64,000 nucleotides of DNA. It comes from [Streptosporangium] indianense (lineage in GTDB: Bacteria; Actinomycetota; Actinomycetes; Streptomycetales; Streptomycetaceae). The notes beneath the pieces are model-generated. The model was not told the origin of the DNA. It ran no database searches and saw nothing but the letters and a program-made list of their open reading frames with translations. Position numbers and translations under genes: made by a program. Below are positions 25,258-33,090 of this stretch, one piece after another. Position 1 is the stretch's first letter; each line of letters begins with the position of its first letter. The stretch lies in assembly GCF_021474405.1 (NCBI RefSeq), contig NZ_JAKEIO010000001.1:62001-126000 (forward strand), written 5' to 3'.

Positions 25258-25902
25258 TCAGAACCCCGGACCGCCGACCCGGTCCGCCACGGCCGCGAGC
25301 CGCCCCCACAGCAGATCGGCCAGACTCCGCACCAACTCCGCACGGGAACAGGGCCGTTCCCCCAGCCACCAGTCGCCGGCCGCGTGCATCATGCCGACGA
25401 TCCCGTGCCCCCAGACCCGCGCCAGCTGCTGCCCGCCCGGCCCGAGATCCAGCCGCTCCTCGATGACCTGCGCCAGCTCCTCGCCCATCCGCCGCAACAA
25501 CGGCGCGCTGTGCTTGCCGACGTCGAACCCCTGGTCCCCGGGCCCGCCGCCCTCCGCCGGGTGCATCAGGAACCGGTACACCTGGGGCCGCGCCTCGATC
25601 GCCGCGAGGTAGGTGTCCAGCGTGGCCTCGACCCGCTCCCGGCGGTCCGCCGGCGCGTCGAGCGCGGCCCGCAGCGAGTCCAGCAGGGCGTCCGTGTGCC
25701 GCGTGGCGAGAGCGGCGTACAGTCCGCCCTTGTCGCCGAAGTGCCGGTAGAGAATCGGCTTGGTGATGCCGGCCTCCGCCGCGATCGCGTTCATCGACGC
25801 CTGCGGTCCGTCGCGCAGCACCACCCGGTCGGCAGCCTCCAGCAGCTCACGCCGGCGGCGGTCGGCGGACCGTTGCTGATCGGTCCGCTGCGTGGTGTCC
25901 AT
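25258..25902 (-). CDS. TetR family transcriptional regulator
   Basis: A 214-residue repressor. The N-terminal helix-turn-helix spans about residues 15-62 (RRRRELLEAADRVVL, MNAIAAEAGITKPILYRHFG) and the rest is an all-helical ligand domain. It diverges from an acyl-CoA dehydrogenase gene, and two palindromes lie in the 172-bp gap, so it probably controls that gene and itself with an acyl-CoA or fatty-acid ligand; this is inference. ATG 25902 has GGGAGAG upstream. Confidence 0.92.
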   Translation of the reverse strand: MDTTQRTDQQRSADRRRRELLEAADRVVLRDGPQASMNAIAAEAGITKPILYRHFGDKGGLYAALATRHTDALLDSLRAALDAPADRRERVEATLDTYLAAIEARPQVYRFLMHPAEGGGPGDQGFDVGKHSAPLLRRMGEELAQVIEERLDLGPGGQQLARVWGHGIVGMMHAAGDWWLGERPCSRAELVRSLADLLWGRLAAVADRVGGPGF

Positions 25903-25980
25903 GGTCTCTCCCCACCCGTGCTGTTTCCATGACGCCTGCGAAAACTAACACTGAAGCGTGCCCCCGACACCGAACGGGTG

Positions 25981-25992
25981 CCGACCGGTCGG
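25981..25992. promoter_or_regulatory. candidate operator CCGACCGGTCGG
   Basis: A perfect 12-bp palindrome within the tetR/acyl-CoA dehydrogenase divergent region, 78 bp from the tetR start. The ACCGACCGGTCGGT form is a frequent TetR-family site in streptomycetes. Its role relative to the longer palindrome at 26017 is unclear. Confidence 0.45.
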
Positions 25993-26016
25993 TAGGAGTT
26001 GACTTCGACTACCCGC

Positions 26017-26038
26017 CGGTAACAGACTGCTGTTACCG
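26017..26038. promoter_or_regulatory. candidate TetR operator, 9-4-9 palindrome
   Basis: CGGTAACAG, a 4-base spacer ACTG, and CTGTTACCG form a perfect inverted repeat, far beyond chance for a 22-bp site. A TTGACT hexamer at 25999 precedes it, so the site overlaps the expected core promoter of the acyl-CoA dehydrogenase gene that starts at 26075. A third TAAC element at 26043 follows. Confidence 0.65.
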
Positions 26039-26074
26039 CAAGTAACATGCACGTGTGCCGCTGGAGGGGACGAC

Positions 26075-27301
26075 ATGGCCGAGTTCACCATGGAGCTCAA
26101 CGACGAACAGAAGGAGGTCCGGGACTGGCTGCACGGCTTCGCGGCCGACGTCATCCGTCCCGCGGCCGCCGAATGGGACGAGCGTGAGGAGACTCCCTGG
26201 CCGGTCATCCAGGAGGCAGCCAAGGTCGGCATCTACTCCCTGGACTTCTACGCCCAGCAGTACTTCGACCCCACCGGTCTCGGCATCCCCATGGCGATGG
26301 AGGAGCTGTTCTGGGGCGACGCCGGCATAGCCCTGTCCATCGTCGGCACCGGCCTCGCAGCCGTCGGCGTCCTCGCCAATGGCACCGAGGAGCAGATCGG
26401 CACCTGGATCCCGCAGATGTACGGCGACGCGGGTGACGTCAAGGTCGCCGCCTTCTGCTCCTCCGAGCCCGACGCCGGCTCCGACGTGGCCTCCATGCGC
26501 ACCCGGGCCGTGTACGACGAGGCCAAGGACGAGTGGGTGCTCAACGGCACCAAGACCTGGGCGACCAACGGCGGCATCGCCAACGTCCACGTCGTCGTCG
26601 CGGTCGTCGACGCCGAGCTCGGCTCCAAGGGGCACGCCTCCTTCATCGTCCCGCCGGGGACGCCGGGTCTGTCGCAGGGGCAGAAGTTCAAGAAGCACGG
26701 CATCCGCGCCTCGCACACCGCCGAGGTCATCCTCGACAACGTGCGTGTTCCCGGCTCCTGCCTGCTCGGCGGCAAGGAGAAGCTGGACGAGCGGCTGGCC
26801 CGGGCGCGGGAGAGGGCCAAGCAGGGCGGGGAGCGGGTGAAGAACGCGGCGATGGCCACGTTCGAGGCGTCCCGGCCCGCGGTCGGCGCCATGGCGGTGG
26901 GCACCGCCCGCGCCGCCTACGAGGTCGCCCTCGACTACGCGAAGACACGCGAGCAGTTCAGCCGCCCGATCATCGACAACCAGGGGGTCGCCTTCCAGCT
27001 GGCTGACATGCGCACCTCCATCGACGCGGCCCGGTTGCTGGTGTGGCGCGCGTCCTGGATGGCCGTCAACGGCAAGCCGTTCACGGCGGCGGAGGGCTCG
27101 ATGTCCAAACTGTTCGCGAGCGAGACGGCCAAGAAGGTCACAGCCCAGGCGATCCAGATCCTCGGCGGCAACGGCTACACGCGGGAGTACCCCGTGGAGC
27201 GGATGCACCGGGACGCGGCCATCTACACCATCTTCGAGGGCACGAGCGAGATCCAGCGGCTGGTCATCGCCCGCACCCTCGCCGGTGTGCCCCTCCGCTA
27301 A
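26075..27301 (+). CDS. acyl-CoA dehydrogenase
   Basis: A 408-residue flavoenzyme for alpha,beta-dehydrogenation of acyl-CoA. It has the FAD-binding [12 protein letters not shown] and KTWATNGG segments, [30 protein letters not shown], and the C-terminal [11 protein letters not shown] carrying the catalytic glutamate. An unusual charged insertion of about 30 residues ([20 protein letters not shown]) lies between the beta domain and C-terminal helices. ATG 26075 has GGAGGGG upstream. The divergent TetR gene and the operator at 26017 suggest acyl-CoA-responsive control. Its TAA shares two bases with the TAG of the convergent cupin gene. Confidence 0.94.
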   Translation: MAEFTMELNDEQKEVRDWLHGFAADVIRPAAAEWDEREETPWPVIQEAAKVGIYSLDFYAQQYFDPTGLGIPMAMEELFWGDAGIALSIVGTGLAAVGVLANGTEEQIGTWIPQMYGDAGDVKVAAFCSSEPDAGSDVASMRTRAVYDEAKDEWVLNGTKTWATNGGIANVHVVVAVVDAELGSKGHASFIVPPGTPGLSQGQKFKKHGIRASHTAEVILDNVRVPGSCLLGGKEKLDERLARARERAKQGGERVKNAAMATFEASRPAVGAMAVGTARAAYEVALDYAKTREQFSRPIIDNQGVAFQLADMRTSIDAARLLVWRASWMAVNGKPFTAAEGSMSKLFASETAKKVTAQAIQILGGNGYTREYPVERMHRDAAIYTIFEGTSEIQRLVIARTLAGVPLR

Positions 27302-27819
27302 CGGTGCCTGAGCGGCGTCAGCTGCTCGATGTCGTAGCGCGCCCGTAGTTCCCCGATGGCCGCCTGGTCCGGCGGGCCTCCGCTGCCGAGGAGCTCCAGC
27401 AGTTCCTCGAAGTACCGCTCGTGGTCGGGCGGCGGGCTCGCCTGGAAGAACATCTTCGCCGGTGTGTCGGTGGGGTTGGCGAACGCGTGCGGGCACCCCG
27501 GGGGCACGGCGATCACCGTCCCCGGTGTCGCCCGGACCACCCGGTGTCCCGCGGGGGACTCCCACTCCCGCCAGTTGTCGGGTGTGCGGATGCGGGGCTC
27601 GAAGGCGAGGACGTCCAGCTCACCCTCGAGCACGTAGAACAACTCCTCGCTGCGCGTGTGCACGTGAGCGCCCACGTCGAAGCCCGGGGGCACGACCACC
27701 TCGAACGTGGAGGCCGTCCGGGAGTGCGTGCCGGTCACCTTGAAGGTGACACGCTGGGCGGAGGTCTCCATGGTCCGGCCGTGGCCGGGTGGGACGAACA
27801 GCCCTTCCGTCGCGGTCAT
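27298..27819 (-). CDS. cupin quinone-forming monooxygenase (MomA-like), pigment pathway
   Basis: A 173-residue single-domain cupin. The metal-binding motif is [19 protein letters not shown], and the second cupin motif contains [12 protein letters not shown]. Downstream of rppA in streptomycetes a cupin of this type (MomA) oxidises tetrahydroxynaphthalene to flaviolin; assignment here rests on that gene order and on the fold. It starts 7 bp after the stop of the P450 remnant, with GAGG as ribosome site, so it remains in the rppA operon despite the deletion upstream. Its stop overlaps that of the convergent acyl-CoA dehydrogenase gene. Confidence 0.78.
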   Translation of the reverse strand: MTATEGLFVPPGHGRTMETSAQRVTFKVTGTHSRTASTFEVVVPPGFDVGAHVHTRSEELFYVLEGELDVLAFEPRIRTPDNWREWESPAGHRVVRATPGTVIAVPPGCPHAFANPTDTPAKMFFQASPPPDHERYFEELLELLGSGGPPDQAAIGELRARYDIEQLTPLRHR

Positions 27820-27826
27820 CGACGCC

Positions 27827-27976
27827 TCACCAGGTCACGGGCAGGGCCTCGGGCCCGGTGCCCGGGCCCTCGGCCATCACACCGTGCAGCTCCGGTCCGA
27901 GACCGCCGCCGGACGGGCCCGGCGAGGACCGGTCCCGGACCGGGGGAGGGCCTTCGCAGATCGTCTCTTCGCCCAT
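27827..27976 (-). pseudogene. in-frame deletion remnant of CYP158A2-type cytochrome P450
   Basis: A 49-codon open frame between rppA and the cupin gene. It begins MGEETICEGPPPVRDR and reaches VMAEGPGT at codon 40, then ends GPEALPVTW. Compared from memory with S. coelicolor CYP158A2 (MTEETISQAVPPVRDW, LMREGPVT, and the C-terminal RGPEALPVTW), residues 1-40 align without gaps and the last nine are identical. About 355 codons, including the oxygen-binding helix and the heme cysteine, are absent while frame and stop are kept. The junction has repeated GGGCCCG, suggesting microhomology-mediated loss. It starts one base after the rppA stop. No catalytic function is possible. Confidence 0.85.
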
Positions 27977-27977
27977 G

Positions 27978-29039
27978 TCACATCGTCTCGTCCGCGCCGT
28001 GCCAGCGGCCCAGGGCCATCTCGGCGGTGATACCGGGCCCGAACCCGGCGAGCAGCCCGCGCGCCCCCTGCTCGGCGCCGCCCTCGTCGAACAGCCGGCG
28101 CAGCGCGTCCAGGACGACGGCGCTGGCGATGTTGCCGTACTCGGTGAGGGTGGCCCGGCTGAACCGGAAGGCGTGCGGCTCGACCCGCAGGAAGGTGCTC
28201 AGGTCGTCGAGGATGCGGGGGCCGCCCGCGTGGACGATGTAGAAGTCCAGGTCGGAGGCGTCCCACCCGTGATCCCCGGTGAGGTCCCGCAACACCGGCG
28301 CGAGCGGCTCCATCGTCCCAGGGACCCGCTTGTCCAGCAGGAAGTGGAAGCCGGTCGCCTTCACGTCGTACGTGATCCAGTCCTCGGTCTTGGGCACCAG
28401 GTACGAGCCGTTGCGCTCCAGCCGGATGCCCTCGCCGCCGCGGCCGCGGACCACGGCGGCGGCGATGCCGTCACCGAACAGGCCGTTCGACAGCAACGAG
28501 CCGACGCCGATGTCGGTGGGCTGATAGCACAGCGAGCAGAACTCGCACGCCACGATCAGCACGTTGGCCCCCGGGTAGGCCGTGCAGAAGTCGTGGGCCC
28601 GGTTGACGGCGGCGCCGCCGCCCGCACAGCCGAGCTGAGCGATCGGCAACTGCCGGGTCGTCGGCTCGAAGCCCATTTCGTTGATCAGCCAGGCCGTCAG
28701 CGAGGGCATCATGAAGCCCGTGCACGACACGTAGACGATCAGGTCCACTTCGGTGGTGAGCAGCTCGGCGTCGTCGAGCGCCCGCTGGACGACGGCGGGC
28801 ACCCGGGCCTTCGCCTCGGCCTCGTACCGCTTGTTGCGGTCCTCGAACCCGGGGTGCCTCAGCGTCTCCTCGATGGGCTGCACGATGTGCCGCGTGCGCA
28901 CCCCGGTGTTCTCGATCAGACGTAGGGCCAGCGGCAGTTGGGGGTGCCCGGCGTGACGCTCACGCGCCAGTTCCAGGGTCTCCTCCATCGTGATCACGTG
29001 CTCCGGAACGGACACCGAGGGTCTGCACAAAGTCGCCAT
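27978..29039 (-). CDS. rppA: type III polyketide synthase, 1,3,6,8-tetrahydroxynaphthalene synthase RppA
   Basis: A 353-residue chalcone-synthase-like enzyme that condenses five malonyl-CoA into tetrahydroxynaphthalene, precursor of flaviolin and melanin-like pigment. The catalytic triad is at the positions known for RppA: Cys138 in QLGCAGGG, His270 in FYIVHAGG and Asn303 in TEYGNIAS. CEFCSLCYQPTD and SCTGFMMPSLTAW are also typical. The sequence agrees closely, from memory, with S. coelicolor SCO1206, but the C-terminus stops about 20 residues earlier at GADETM. It leads an operon with a P450 remnant and a cupin. A spontaneous spread to flaviolin can occur without P450 action. Confidence 0.95.
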   Translation of the reverse strand: MATLCRPSVSVPEHVITMEETLELARERHAGHPQLPLALRLIENTGVRTRHIVQPIEETLRHPGFEDRNKRYEAEAKARVPAVVQRALDDAELLTTEVDLIVYVSCTGFMMPSLTAWLINEMGFEPTTRQLPIAQLGCAGGGAAVNRAHDFCTAYPGANVLIVACEFCSLCYQPTDIGVGSLLSNGLFGDGIAAAVVRGRGGEGIRLERNGSYLVPKTEDWITYDVKATGFHFLLDKRVPGTMEPLAPVLRDLTGDHGWDASDLDFYIVHAGGPRILDDLSTFLRVEPHAFRFSRATLTEYGNIASAVVLDALRRLFDEGGAEQGARGLLAGFGPGITAEMALGRWHGADETM

Positions 29040-29185
29040 GAGCCGCGCCTGCTTTCGCCGCCCGGAAGGCCCTGAGCCCCCCGGTCAGAAGTGGGTCACC
29101 TCAAGGGGTGGTCCACTTACGATCACCCCCCGGTACGCCGACTTCGCGCGGAGCTACTCCGTACCGGGGACGCCGTGTTCCGGAC

Positions 29186-29422
29186 TCAGGTCGCGGTCCC
29201 ACTGCTGTGCGCGATACAGGCCACGTCGATCCGATCGGCCAGCTTGGCCAGCTCGATGGCCAACTCGGCGACGGTGTCCTCGTCCAGTCCCGATTCCCCG
29301 CCCTCCACGAGCCGCACCCACCGGCCCCCCACCGTCCGCAAGAGCTTGCTGACATCCGCCGCAGTCACCTGGAGGGTCCCGCGGTCGTCGACGATCAGAG
29401 GCAGAGTCACTTCGCGGTTCAC
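29186..29422 (-). CDS. small conserved protein, DUF6213-like
   Basis: A 78-residue acidic, soluble protein starting VNREVTLPLIVDDRGTLQVT with a helical second half (EDTVAELAIELAKLADRIDV). It resembles the streptomycete DUF6213 family as I remember it; function unknown. GTG 29422 is preceded by TACGAT seven bases upstream and no ribosome site, so a leaderless transcript is likely; a GTG four codons later is an alternative. It lies 25 bp downstream of the succinate semialdehyde dehydrogenase gene on the same strand and upstream of rppA. Confidence 0.7.
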   Translation of the reverse strand: MNREVTLPLIVDDRGTLQVTAADVSKLLRTVGGRWVRLVEGGESGLDEDTVAELAIELAKLADRIDVACIAHSSGTAT

Positions 29423-29447
29423 AGACGGGATCGTAGCCCCGCAACAC

Positions 29448-30833
29448 TCACGCACCATGCCAAACAGTGGTGATGTTGCAGAACTCGCGGATTCCGTGCC
29501 CGGACAGCTCACGCCCGTAGCCGGACCGCTTCACGCCGCCGAACGGGAACGCCGGGTGGGACGCCGTCATGCCGTTGAAGAACACCCCGCCGGCCTCCAG
29601 ATCCCGTACGAACCGGTCGACCTCCGCCTCGTCCCGCGTCCACACGTTCGAACTCAGCCCGAACGGCGAGTCGTTCGCGATCAGCACGGCCTCGTCCACG
29701 TCGGCCGCCCGGTAGAGCGTGGCGACCGGCCCGAACGCCTCCTCGCGGTGGATCCGCATCTCGCGGGTGATGCCGGCGAGGATCGTCGGCGTGTAGTACC
29801 AGCCGGGCCCGTCCGGCCGTTCGCCGCCGCACAGCACCTGCGCGCCGCCGCGCACGGCGTCGTCGACCAGTTCCTCCAGGTCACGCAGTCCCTGCTCGCT
29901 GGAGAGCGGCCCGACCTGGGTGTCGTCGGCCAGGGGGTCGCCGACCTTCAGCGCCTTCATGCCCTCGGCGAACCGCTCGGCGAACGCGTCGTAGACGTCC
30001 GTGTGCACGATGAACCGCTTCGCGGCGATGCAGGACTGCCCGGTGTTCTGCACGCGCGCGGTCACCGCCACCTCGGCGGCCCGGCCGATGTCGGCGGAGG
30101 GCATGACGACGAACGGGTCGCTGCCGCCCAGTTCCAGCACGGTCTTCTTGATCATCTCGCCGGCGGTGGAGGCGACCGCGCGGCCCGCGGGCTCGCTGCC
30201 GGTGAGCGTGGCGGCCTTGACGCGCTCGTCGCGCAGGATCTCGTCGACCGCGGCGGACCCGATCAGCAGGGTCTGGAAGGTGCCCTCCGTGAAGCCCGCC
30301 CGGTGGAAGAGGTCCTCCAGGTAGAGGGCGGTCTGCGGCACGTTCGAGGCGTGCTTGAGCAGGCCCACGTTGCCCGCCATCAGCGCGGGCGCGGCGAACC
30401 GGACCACCTGCCACAGCGGAAAGTTCCACGGCATCACCGCCAGCACCGGGCCGAGCGGCCGGTAGCGCACCCGCACGCGCGAGGCGCCGGAGTCCTTCAC
30501 GTCGGAGTCGGCGGGCTCCTCGTCGGCGAGCAGCTCCTCCGCGTGGTCGGCATACCAGCGCATCGCCTTGGCGCACTTCGCCGCCTCGGCCCGGGCCTGC
30601 TGGATCGGCTTGCCCATCTCGGTTGTCATCACGCGGGCGATGTCCTGCTGGTCCTCATCGAGGAGGTCGGCGGCCCGGTGCAGCAGCCGGGCCCGCTCGT
30701 CGAAGGTCGTCGTCCGGTACGTGCGGAACGTGGCCTCCGCGAGCTGGAGCCGGCGCTCGATCTCCTGCTCGTCCATGGCCTCGTACGTCTTGAGCGTCTC
30801 GCCGTTCGCCGGGTTCACCGTTGCGATGGGCAT
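29448..30833 (-). CDS. gabD: succinate-semialdehyde dehydrogenase (NADP-type aldehyde dehydrogenase)
   Basis: A 461-residue aldehyde dehydrogenase that would oxidise succinic semialdehyde to succinate in the GABA shunt. Catalytic residues are Glu234 in LELGGSDPF and Cys268 in NTGQSCIAAKR; VMPWNFPLWQ and TGSEPAGRAV form the cofactor site. The length and N-terminus (MPIATVNPANGETLKTY) match short GabD/SSADH enzymes. ATG 30833 follows GGGAGGTCGGCC. No GABA transaminase is nearby, so the physiological substrate remains inferred. Confidence 0.9.
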   Translation of the reverse strand: MPIATVNPANGETLKTYEAMDEQEIERRLQLAEATFRTYRTTTFDERARLLHRAADLLDEDQQDIARVMTTEMGKPIQQARAEAAKCAKAMRWYADHAEELLADEEPADSDVKDSGASRVRVRYRPLGPVLAVMPWNFPLWQVVRFAAPALMAGNVGLLKHASNVPQTALYLEDLFHRAGFTEGTFQTLLIGSAAVDEILRDERVKAATLTGSEPAGRAVASTAGEMIKKTVLELGGSDPFVVMPSADIGRAAEVAVTARVQNTGQSCIAAKRFIVHTDVYDAFAERFAEGMKALKVGDPLADDTQVGPLSSEQGLRDLEELVDDAVRGGAQVLCGGERPDGPGWYYTPTILAGITREMRIHREEAFGPVATLYRAADVDEAVLIANDSPFGLSSNVWTRDEAEVDRFVRDLEAGGVFFNGMTASHPAFPFGGVKRSGYGRELSGHGIREFCNITTVWHGA

Positions 30834-30909
30834 GGCCGACCTCCCTCGGAGCGGGCTGTGTCTCGACCTTCCCGCGCGGCGGAGGGGACCGCAACGCGGG
30901 AATGTCTCC

Positions 30910-31371
30910 TCACCGGAGCGAGTGCTCCGCCAGCCGGTCGAGAAACGCCGCCTGTGCCTTCACGATCATCGCGCGGGCCCGGTCGAGGCCGAACCAGGCC
31001 ACCCGGTCCAGTTCGGGGAACTCCTCCATCCGGCCGGATCTCGGCGGCCACTCCATCCGGAACGTGCCGGGTGTGATCGTCGCCGGATCCAGGTCCGCCC
31101 GGACCGCCCAGGCCGTGACGATCTTGCCGTTGGTCTGCCGGACCTCGCCGAGGTCGATGGGGTCGCCGTCGGGCGGGGGCAGACCCAGTTCCTCCTGGAA
31201 CTCGCGGCGGGCGGCTTCCCAGGCGGGCTCGTCCGGCTCGTACTCACCCTTGACCACCGTCCACGCCCCGGCGTCACGGCGGGCGAAGAAGGGGCCGCCC
31301 ATATGGCCGAGCAGCACCTCGACGCCGTCGCCGGCGGGGCGGAAGAGCAGCAGGCCGGCGCTGCGCTTCAC
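30910..31371 (-). CDS. NUDIX hydrolase
   Basis: A 153-residue pyrophosphohydrolase with a full Nudix box, GEYEPDEPAWEAARREFQEE followed by LGL, near residue 42. It starts VKRSAGLLLFRPAGDG, typical of NUDIX proteins acting on dinucleoside polyphosphates or capped nucleotides; the substrate is unknown. GTG 31371 overlaps the stop of the DNA ligase gene by 4 bp, so the two are translated together, hinting at nucleotide sanitation or adenylate turnover linked to ligation. Confidence 0.9.
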   Translation of the reverse strand: MKRSAGLLLFRPAGDGVEVLLGHMGGPFFARRDAGAWTVVKGEYEPDEPAWEAARREFQEELGLPPPDGDPIDLGEVRQTNGKIVTAWAVRADLDPATITPGTFRMEWPPRSGRMEEFPELDRVAWFGLDRARAMIVKAQAAFLDRLAEHSLR

Positions 31372-32906
31372 GGCCTCACCTCCGGGTGCGCGGCGAGCAG
31401 CGTCTCGACCGTGTCGGCGTCCTCGGGGCGCTTGTCCTCCCGGTAGCGGATCACCCGGGCGAAGCGCAGCGTGACACCGGCCGGGTAGCGGGTGGAGCGC
31501 TGCAGGCCGTCGTAGGCGATCTCGACGACGAGTTCCGGGCGGACCCTCACCACGTAGTCGTCGGTCTCCACGGCGAGCTGCTGGAGGCGCTCGGTCTGCC
31601 AGGTGAGCATCGCGTCGGTCATGCCCTTGAACGTCTTGCCGAGCATGGCGAGGCCGCCGTCGGCGGTGCGGGCGCCCAGGTGGAGATTGGACAGCTTGCC
31701 GGTGCGGCGGCCGTGTCCCCACTCGGCGGCCAGGACGACCAGGTCGAGGGTGTGCACGGGCTTCACCTTCAGCCAGGAGGCCCCGCGCCGGCCCGCGCTG
31801 TACGGAGCGTCGAGCGCCTTGGCGACGACGCCCTCGTGGCCGCGCTTCAGCGTCTCGGCGAGGAAGTCCTCCGCCGTGGGCGTGTCGCCGGCCCCGGACA
31901 CCAGCGCGCGCCGCACCCGCATCGGCTCGGGCACCAGACGGGCCAGCTCGGCGTGCCGCTCGGCGAACGGCAGGTCGAGCAGGTCGTGGCCGTCCACGGA
32001 CAGCGCGTCGAAGAAGACGGGGGAGACCGGCACGGCACGGGCGGCCGTCGCCACGTCCGTGCGGGAGCCGACGCGGCCGGCGGTCTCCTGGAACGAGCGC
32101 GGGCGCCCGCCCTCGTCGAAGGAGATCACCTCGCCGTCCAGGATGAACCGCTCACCCCGCAACTCCAGCACGGCGGACGTCACTTCGGGCAGACGGTCGG
32201 TGATGTCGTCGAGCGTGCGGGTGTAGAGCCGCACGGTGTCGCCGTCGCGGTGCACCTGGACACGGATGCCGTCCAGCTTCTCCTCGACCGCGCAGGCGCC
32301 CAGCTTGTCCACCGCCTCGGCCACCGAGGAGGCGCTGTGCGCCAGCATCGGCAGCACCGGGCGGCCGACGGTCAGCCGGAAGCGCTCCAGGGCGGCCGGA
32401 CCGTCGGCGAGCAGCGCCTCGGCCACCGCCTGGAGGGAGCCCGCGAGCATCACGGCCCGCCGCACGTCCGCCGACGGGGCACCGGTCGCCTGGGCCAGCC
32501 CTTCCACCGCGACCGCGTCCAGGGCGCCCTGGCGGACCTCGCCGGTGAGCAGCCCGAGCAGGAACCGCTGCTCGTCCTCGGTGGCGGCGCCCATCAACTC
32601 GCCGACCAGCCTGGTCCGTTCCGCCTGGGAGCCCGGGCCGGACACCTCGGCGAGCTCGGCCAGCCGGGCGTCGACCTCCCGCACGGTCAGGCCCGGCTCC
32701 GCCGCCGGGGCGACCGGGCGGCTCAGCACCTTCCAGCCGACGCCGATCCGGCCCTGCGGCAGCCGTCCCGCCAGGTACGGGATGACGATCGGCACGTCCT
32801 CCGCCTCGGCGTCCCGGAAGAGCTCCGCGAGCAGAGCCGTCTTGCGGGAGCGCGCCGAGGTGGCGGCGACCTCCTGGGACACTCGGGCCAGCCGGTGCAG
32901 CAGCAT
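31368..32906 (-). CDS. ligB: ATP-dependent DNA ligase, LigB type
   Basis: A 512-residue ligase closely resembling mycobacterial LigB as I recall it. It has an N-terminal DNA-binding domain (MLLHRLARVSQEVAATSARS), the adenylation motif EEKLDGIR with Lys210, and later RPRSFQETAGR, GHEGVVAKAL, WLKVKPVHTLDLVV and a C-terminal OB fold (RFARVIRYREDK). Such enzymes are dispensable in actinobacteria beside the essential NAD ligase LigA and may act in repair. ATG 32906 was chosen over 32921 because the conserved sequence begins with MLLH. It is coupled to the NUDIX gene. Confidence 0.94.
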   Translation of the reverse strand: MLLHRLARVSQEVAATSARSRKTALLAELFRDAEAEDVPIVIPYLAGRLPQGRIGVGWKVLSRPVAPAAEPGLTVREVDARLAELAEVSGPGSQAERTRLVGELMGAATEDEQRFLLGLLTGEVRQGALDAVAVEGLAQATGAPSADVRRAVMLAGSLQAVAEALLADGPAALERFRLTVGRPVLPMLAHSASSVAEAVDKLGACAVEEKLDGIRVQVHRDGDTVRLYTRTLDDITDRLPEVTSAVLELRGERFILDGEVISFDEGGRPRSFQETAGRVGSRTDVATAARAVPVSPVFFDALSVDGHDLLDLPFAERHAELARLVPEPMRVRRALVSGAGDTPTAEDFLAETLKRGHEGVVAKALDAPYSAGRRGASWLKVKPVHTLDLVVLAAEWGHGRRTGKLSNLHLGARTADGGLAMLGKTFKGMTDAMLTWQTERLQQLAVETDDYVVRVRPELVVEIAYDGLQRSTRYPAGVTLRFARVIRYREDKRPEDADTVETLLAAHPEVRP

Positions 32907-33043
32907 GCAGCCATGGTGCACCGGAGGTGGTGCCTCTACACCTGGGCGGTCGTGCCGGATCGGTCGTCGGTGTGCCCGACGACGCGTCGATGCCCTGCGA
33001 GGCGACCGCGCGGGCCCCGGCCGCGTGCCGGTACCTCTCCCGG

Positions 33044-33090
33044 GCGACCGCGCGGGTCTTTGACGTCTCTACACCCGGGCGGTCGCGTCG
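33044..33090 (-). terminator. hairpin at the 3' end of the flavoprotein gene
   Basis: CGACCGC-CGGGT and ACCCG-GCGGTCG (each with one unpaired base) form a stem around about 15 nt, and the right arm lies over the last codons and stop of the flavoprotein gene. It could terminate that minus-strand transcript before ligB. The right arm is also similar to a sequence near 32936. Confidence 0.45.
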
